Below are positions 59,839 through 64,000 of a DNA stretch of 64,000 nucleotides, one piece after another. Numbering within the stretch: the first letter of the stretch is position 1; every line of letters starts with the position of its first letter. Both the position numbers and the translations under genes were made by a program. The notes beneath the pieces are model-generated. The model did no database searches. It had not been told where the DNA came from and saw nothing but the letters and a program-made list of their open reading frames with translations. The DNA comes from Prochlorococcus sp. AG-355-O17 (GTDB lineage Bacteria; Cyanobacteriota; Cyanobacteriia; PCC-6307; Cyanobiaceae), in contig QCEK01000001.1 of assembly GCA_003280655.1 (NCBI GenBank), positions 190,388-254,387 of the forward strand, read 5' to 3'.

Positions 59839-60315
59839 ATGCCATTACTTCTTTCAGGGAAAAAGTTTCATAACGATTTAAAAACTAACAAATGTCTTGC
59901 AATATTTGCTCCTCTTGAAGGTGGTTATGAAACTCGTCTTTTGAGGAGAATGAGGGCCAAAGGCTTTAAAACTTTTATAACTTCAGCAAGAGGGCTTGGA
60001 GATCCAGAAGTTTTCTTGCTCAAATTGCATGGCGTTAGACCACCTCACCTTGGTCATCAAAGTGTAGGAAGAAACGGAGCGCTTGGGGAAGTTCAACAAG
60101 TAATCCCACAAGCTTCTGAGTTATTTAATGAAAATGATAAAAATAAATTACTTTGGTTATTAGAAGGTCAAGTATTATCTCAATCTGAATTAGAGAGCTT
60201 AATAGAGATTTGCACTAACGATAATAAACTAACAATAGTTGTTGAAATGGGGGGTTCAAGAAAACTTGAATGGAAACCATTAAGTAATTATATTTTGGAT
60301 GAATTTGAAAGTTAA
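59839..60315 (+). CDS. ndhN: NAD(P)H-quinone oxidoreductase subunit N
   Basis: NdhN is a cyanobacteria/plastid-specific peripheral subunit of the thylakoid NDH-1 complex that takes electrons from ferredoxin. The 158-residue protein has [47 protein letters not shown] and the C-terminal [19 protein letters not shown], the family's conserved blocks. AAGGAAA lies just before the ATG. It is followed by ldpA after 5 bases. Confidence 0.95.
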   Translation: MPLLLSGKKFHNDLKTNKCLAIFAPLEGGYETRLLRRMRAKGFKTFITSARGLGDPEVFLLKLHGVRPPHLGHQSVGRNGALGEVQQVIPQASELFNENDKNKLLWLLEGQVLSQSELESLIEICTNDNKLTIVVEMGGSRKLEWKPLSNYILDEFES

Positions 60316-60320
60316 ATTGT

Positions 60321-61328
60321 TTGATTAAAACCAACTATAAAAAAGATAAATGGATTAAGTTAATTTGTGGTGCCAGTAATGAAGATATTGTTGCCATAGA
60401 AGATTTATGTGCAATTTATACTGCTGCTGGTGTCGACTACATAGATGTTGCAGCAGAAGAATCTATAGTTTATGCAGCAAAAAAAGGAATCGATTGGGCA
60501 AAAAAAGTATTTAAAAACTCCCCTGGATTAATGATAAGTATTTGTGATGGTAATGATATCCACTTTCGAAAAGCAAAATTTGATCCTTCAAGATGTCCCC
60601 CTAGTTGTCCAAGACCATGCGAAAAAGTATGCCCCACCTTTGCAATTGATAATTTCGGAATTAAAGAGAGTAAATGTTATGGATGTGGAAGATGTTTAAA
60701 TAGTTGTCCTCTAAATCTAATTAGTGAATATGAATATAATTTGTCAAAAAATGATTTAGCATCAACACTTCAAAAAATAAAGCCTAATGCAGTAGAAATT
60801 CATACAGAAATCAATCGCCTAGATTCTTTTACAAAAGTTGTAAGTATCCTTAAAAGTTCTGGAATGAAATTAGACAAGATATCTATTAGTTGTGGATTAA
60901 ATCAATCTTTCAAAAAATCCCAAGAGCCCGAAGATCTTTTGAAAGCTCTTTGGGAAAGATATGAAATTCTGAATGAACTAGATATTCCCCTTATTTGGCA
61001 ACTAGATGGAAGGCCAATGTCTGGAGATCTTTCTCCTACAACAAGTAGAGATGCTGTTAAGTTGTTTGAAAAAATCGGTTCAGATCTTCCACCAGGATTA
61101 ATTCAATTAGCAGGAGGAACAAATGAAAAAACTCATGAATTGTTGAATTCAAACAATCTCCCAGATGGAATAGCATTTGGAAGTGCTGCAAGAAAAATTA
61201 TGCAGCCACTTATTGATTTTGCTCACAAAAATGACAAAAAACTCTATGAGTATCCTGAAATAATGGATTTGGCGATCAAAAAAGCTCAGAAATTTCTAAA
61301 GCCATGGAAATCGAGCTCATTCAAATAA
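60321..61328 (+). CDS. ldpA: LdpA-like iron-sulfur protein
   Basis: The 335-residue protein has two cysteine clusters: CPPSCPRPCEKVCP (near 94) and CYGCGRCLNSCP (near 120), the second a ferredoxin-type 4Fe-4S motif. The rest is a TIM-barrel-like domain (VDYIDVAAEESIVY; GLIQLAGGTNEKT). In Synechococcus elongatus LdpA adjusts clock period to light through redox. Prochlorococcus has a reduced clock, so the role may differ here. TTG is the start, five bases after ndhN; cotranscription is likely. Confidence 0.85.
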   Translation: MIKTNYKKDKWIKLICGASNEDIVAIEDLCAIYTAAGVDYIDVAAEESIVYAAKKGIDWAKKVFKNSPGLMISICDGNDIHFRKAKFDPSRCPPSCPRPCEKVCPTFAIDNFGIKESKCYGCGRCLNSCPLNLISEYEYNLSKNDLASTLQKIKPNAVEIHTEINRLDSFTKVVSILKSSGMKLDKISISCGLNQSFKKSQEPEDLLKALWERYEILNELDIPLIWQLDGRPMSGDLSPTTSRDAVKLFEKIGSDLPPGLIQLAGGTNEKTHELLNSNNLPDGIAFGSAARKIMQPLIDFAHKNDKKLYEYPEIMDLAIKKAQKFLKPWKSSSFK

Positions 61329-61422
61329 TATTTTTATTTTTCAAAACTAGCACCATGTTTATAAAAAATTTGTATTTTTTGGATAGAAAAAAATCTTCTC
61401 ATGTATTAAAATAGTAATTCAA

Positions 61423-61494
61423 TGGGCCGTCGCCAAGTGGTAAGGCATCGGGTTTTGGTCTCGACATTCCTAGGTTCGAATCCTAGCGGCCCAG
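61423..61494 (+). tRNA. tRNA-Gln (anticodon TTG)
   Basis: The acceptor TGGGCCG pairs with CGGCCCA, the anticodon arm TCGGG-TTTTGGT-CTCGA presents TTG, and the T arm is CTAGG-TTCGAAT-CCTAG. The discriminator is G. CCA is not encoded. As the sole Gln tRNA in the window it would read CAA and, by wobble, CAG. TAAAAT at 61406-61411 may be its -10. Confidence 0.96.
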
Positions 61495-61507
61495 TTCTAA
61501 TATTCAA

Positions 61508-62287
61508 TTGGTGTCTTCTCAAAAAATTTTTCTATTTGATTTTGATGGAGTAATAGTTGATGGAATGCAAGAATATTGGCATAGCTCCTTGCTGGCCTGT
61601 GAAAGATATTTAGATTCACCCAACATCACTATTGATCAAAAACTTTATCAAGGAGTACCAAATTCTTTCAAAGAAATTAGGCCTTGGGTTAAATATGGTT
61701 GGGAAATGATTCTAATTGTTCACGAAATTATAAAAACAGAAAATCCATTAAAAAGTGATAATAAAGATGATTTCATTAATAATTATCATCAAAATTGCCA
61801 GAGGATATTAAATGAAAATTCCTGGATAGCAGAAGATATACAAAAAATGTTAGATAAGTCTCGCAAGTACCAAATTGATAAAGATTTTAAATCATGGGTA
61901 AATTTACATAAACCTTTTTTTGAAATTATAAATTTTATGAAAGAATTAAGCAAAAGAGGAATAAAAACTGGAGTCATAACAACTAAAGGTAAAATATTTG
62001 CAGAAAAAATTCTTAAACAATTAAATATTTTTCCAGAATTTATTTTTGGTTATGAATCAGGAACAAAAATCAAAATAGCTGAAAAACTTACACAAACTTA
62101 TGAAATTTTAGGCTTTATAGAAGATAGAAAAAAAACTCTAATCGATATTAAACAAAATTCAGAAACTTCTCACATTCCATGCTTCCTAGCTGATTGGGGA
62201 TATTTGAAAGAATCAGATAAAAATAAGTTAAGTAATGAAATCAAATTATTAAAATTAGGAAACCTTGGAGAATTAGTTGCAATTTAA
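61508..62287 (+). CDS. HAD-superfamily hydrolase
   Basis: This 259-residue protein has FLFDFDGVIVDG at about 8-19 (nucleophile Asp), a long helical cap, TGVITTKG (motif II Thr) near 157 and GFIEDRKKTLIDI (motif III/IV) near 199. Its substrate cannot be assigned, and the final acidic motif is less standard (EDRKKT) than the usual GDxxxD, so activity could be atypical. Two adjacent start codons are possible, TTG at 61508 or GTG at 61511. It lies 13 bases after tRNA-Gln and upstream of recA. Confidence 0.75.
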   Translation: MVSSQKIFLFDFDGVIVDGMQEYWHSSLLACERYLDSPNITIDQKLYQGVPNSFKEIRPWVKYGWEMILIVHEIIKTENPLKSDNKDDFINNYHQNCQRILNENSWIAEDIQKMLDKSRKYQIDKDFKSWVNLHKPFFEIINFMKELSKRGIKTGVITTKGKIFAEKILKQLNIFPEFIFGYESGTKIKIAEKLTQTYEILGFIEDRKKTLIDIKQNSETSHIPCFLADWGYLKESDKNKLSNEIKLLKLGNLGELVAI

Positions 62288-62301
62288 AGATAATCAGCTA
62301 G

Positions 62302-62315
62302 AGTACAGATGTACT
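62302..62315 (+). promoter_or_regulatory. LexA (SOS) box of recA
   Basis: AGTACAGATGTACT is a perfect match to the cyanobacterial LexA consensus RGTACNNNDGTWCB and is itself almost fully palindromic. It overlaps TATAGT (62315-62320), a likely -10, so bound LexA would block the recA promoter. It lies 85 bases before the recA ATG. Confidence 0.85.
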
Positions 62316-62399
62316 ATAGTTTGTATTTATGAAGTTTGGTTTAAATAAAAATTTCCAAATTTAGAATAATTACAAGAACTTTAACCGATAAATCAAACA

Positions 62400-63497
62400 A
62401 TGAGCCTTGAAGAAAAGAAAAAACCTGAATCAAAAGAAAAAGACAAGGCATTAAGTCTTGTCTTAGGTCAAATAGAAAGAAATTTTGGACGAGGTTCAAT
62501 AATGAGACTTGGTGACGCCTCAAGAATGAAAGTAGAAACAATATCTACTGGAGCGCTCACCTTAGATTTAGCATTAGGAGGAGGTTATCCAAAAGGAAGA
62601 GTAGTAGAAGTTTACGGACCAGAAAGTTCAGGAAAAACTACATTAACGCTTCACGCGATTGCGGAAGTCCAAAAAAATGGAGGAGTAGCTGCATTTGTAG
62701 ATGCTGAGCATGCACTCGATCCAGTTTATGCGGCCTCTTTAGGTGTTGATGTTGAAAATTTGTTAGTTTCACAGCCAGATACTGGAGAAATGGCTCTAGA
62801 AATAGTTGACCAACTTATAAGATCGAGTGCGGTAGATCTTGTTGTTGTTGACTCGGTCGCAGCACTAACCCCAAGAGCCGAGATAGAAGGAGAGATGGGA
62901 GATCACGTAATTGGGAGCCAAGCAAGGCTAATGAGTCAAGCAATGAGGAAAATAACAGGAAATATTGGCAAATCTGGATGTACGGTAATATTCCTGAATC
63001 AATTACGCCTAAAAATTGGCGTTACATACGGCAATCCAGAAACAACCACAGGAGGTAATGCATTAAAATTTTACGCCTCAGTAAGACTTGATATCAGAAG
63101 AATTCAAACTCTTAAAAGAGGTACTGAGGAATATGGCATAAGAGCAAAAGTGAAAGTAGCAAAAAACAAAGTTGCACCACCATTTAGAATTGCAGAATTT
63201 GATATTCTCTTTGGGAAAGGTATTAGTACAACAGGATGCTTATTAGATTTAGCAGAAGAGACTAATATCATCATAAGGAGAGGTGCTTGGTATAGTTATG
63301 AAGGAGAAAATATTGGACAAGGAAGAGATAATACAATTATTTGGCTTGATCAAAACATAGAAATCAGGAATAAAGTAGAATCTATAGTTAAAGAGAAATT
63401 AACAGAAGGAACTGAAGTCAGTTCTAATTCAATGAAAGCATTGAATAGCAATCCTGCTAATACAATCGCTGTTAATGATATAAAAACAGTAGCTTAG
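62400..63497 (+). CDS. recA: Recombinase RecA
   Basis: RecA forms the strand-exchange filament and triggers LexA self-cleavage. The 365-residue protein has Walker A GPESSGKT (73-80), Walker [11 protein letters not shown], loop L1 [24 protein letters not shown] and L2 [22 protein letters not shown]. The N-terminal about 15 residues and the tail after 340 are charged or polar. It ends 2 bases from the convergent DUF2839 gene. Confidence 0.98.
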   Translation: MSLEEKKKPESKEKDKALSLVLGQIERNFGRGSIMRLGDASRMKVETISTGALTLDLALGGGYPKGRVVEVYGPESSGKTTLTLHAIAEVQKNGGVAAFVDAEHALDPVYAASLGVDVENLLVSQPDTGEMALEIVDQLIRSSAVDLVVVDSVAALTPRAEIEGEMGDHVIGSQARLMSQAMRKITGNIGKSGCTVIFLNQLRLKIGVTYGNPETTTGGNALKFYASVRLDIRRIQTLKRGTEEYGIRAKVKVAKNKVAPPFRIAEFDILFGKGISTTGCLLDLAEETNIIIRRGAWYSYEGENIGQGRDNTIIWLDQNIEIRNKVESIVKEKLTEGTEVSSNSMKALNSNPANTIAVNDIKTVA

Positions 63498-63499
63498 AT

Positions 63500-63745
63500 T
63501 TATAAAGAATCAGCTAAAGTCCACCACCCAGCAGCAGGGCCTACAAATCTCACTACAATCCATAAGATTACTAACCCTCCGATTCCAAACCAACTGGCCT
63601 TAATACTTAATTTAATTAGGTTATCTCTTTGATTGATTGTAAAAGGAAGCCATTCAAATAATCTTGGAGACTCATCAATTTTAGTTTTTGTATTATTTTT
63701 TTTTGGAGGTAAACCAAGTGTTTTGCGTCTTTTTGCTTCTCCCAT
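63500..63745 (-). CDS. DUF2839 family small membrane protein
   Basis: The 81-residue protein begins MGEAKRRKTLGLPPKK, the DUF2839 signature, and ends with one transmembrane segment (about 50-70) plus GPAAGWWTLADSL. The family is restricted to cyanobacteria and has no known role. The AGEAKRRK-like start is a motif also seen in other small proteins that bind nucleic acid or ribosomes, which is suggestive at most. It lies downstream of the helicase gene by 29 bases. Confidence 0.85.
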   Translation of the reverse strand: MGEAKRRKTLGLPPKKNNTKTKIDESPRLFEWLPFTINQRDNLIKLSIKASWFGIGGLVILWIVVRFVGPAAGWWTLADSL

Positions 63746-63774
63746 ATTTCTTTAGTTATTTACAAAATCATAAC

Positions 63775-64000
63775 CTAATCAAAAGGTAGCATATAGTTAA
63801 TTTGTTTTGAGGGTTGAATGTTTTGCAAAAGTAATCTTCCCCAGTTTCTTTTATTTGCTCTTCCATCTAGGATTATTAACTTACCTGAATTTCTTCTTAA
63901 AGGAGAAATAGATCTTTCAAGTTTAATTCTAGCTTGAGGAAGAAAGAAGTCTCTAAACCAATCTTGAGAAAGCTTCTTTTTATGAGAGACAGTAATTGCA
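63775..64000 (-). CDS. C-terminus of a probable DinG/XPD-type helicase (partial, runs off right edge)
   Basis: Reading leftward from the window edge, 74 codons stay open to a TAG at 63775-63777. The sequence LERSISPLRRNSGKLIILDGRANKRNWGRLLLQNI resembles the last motif VI region of DinG-like helicases, where G-R-x-I-R is followed by V-x-x-L-D-x-R and Y-G. The Arg-finger part is only partly inside the window and the match is from memory of the pattern, so the family call is tentative. The gene precedes DUF2839 on the minus strand. Confidence 0.6.
   Translation of the reverse strand, partial: AITVSHKKKLSQDWFRDFFLPQARIKLERSISPLRRNSGKLIILDGRANKRNWGRLLLQNIQPSKQINYMLPFD

Overview
The window reads as a stretch of a marine picocyanobacterial chromosome, most probably a high-light-adapted Prochlorococcus. 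The sequence is strongly AT-rich. Genes are packed with very short gaps, and the gene set is cyanobacterial: photosystem I psaA, psaB, psaL and psaI; NDH-1 subunit NdhN; LdpA; a lone ferredoxin-type glutamate synthase; DapL; a zinc-free L31; and rpsJ placed at the end of the str operon. The genus is inferred from composition, gene order and family resemblance; no database was searched.

Layout. 1-6139: the start of a secreted protein running off the left edge, then the rimP-nusA-ylxR-infB translation/transcription operon and a convergent DUF3493 membrane protein. 6183-10685: tRNA-Thr and three same-strand genes (a GT39/ArnT-like membrane glycosyltransferase, a family 2 glycosyltransferase carrying the tail of a methyltransferase, and a radical SAM protein), which look like a surface-glycan or lipid module. 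10701-17961: clpS, dapL, the RNA-decay pair rne/rnhB, a DUF1997 protein, pheA, a quinone-type methyltransferase and a free LON-substrate-binding-domain protein. 18017-22724: the str operon on the minus strand (rpsL, rpsG, fusA, tuf, rpsJ). 22920-28684: glsF with a YciI-like gene, and lipA.

28685-31532 is the least ordinary part. It holds a serine-recombinase-like protein with altered catalytic residues, a small unknown protein, and a back-to-back pair of cell-wall-type hydrolases (beta-lactamase-like and NlpC/P60). 31591-38446: the photosystem I genes psaI-psaL and psaA-psaB, with a small HEAT-like protein and a DPM1-type glycosyltransferase between them. 38781-43428: a CbiG-CobJ fusion for the corrin pathway, a HAD phosphatase, tRNA-Ser, alr and an HNH endonuclease.

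43439-59559 is one long minus-strand array merging the S10, spc, alpha and L13/S9 operons: rplC through secY-adk-rpmJ-rpsM-rpsK-rpoA-rplQ-truA-rplM-rpsI-rpmE-prfA. It is preceded by a 279-base leader with several inverted repeats. 59839-64000: ndhN, ldpA, tRNA-Gln, a HAD protein, recA under a clear cyanobacterial LexA box, a DUF2839 protein and the C-terminal end of a probable DinG-type helicase.

I found no CRISPR array, insertion sequence, prophage or rRNA. No obvious new defence system is visible. The best leads are the altered recombinase with its flanking inverted sites, the truncated methyltransferase-glycosyltransferase, the 41-base rne/rnhB overlap that encodes the RNase E tail motif in two frames, and the zinc-free L36/L31 pair.
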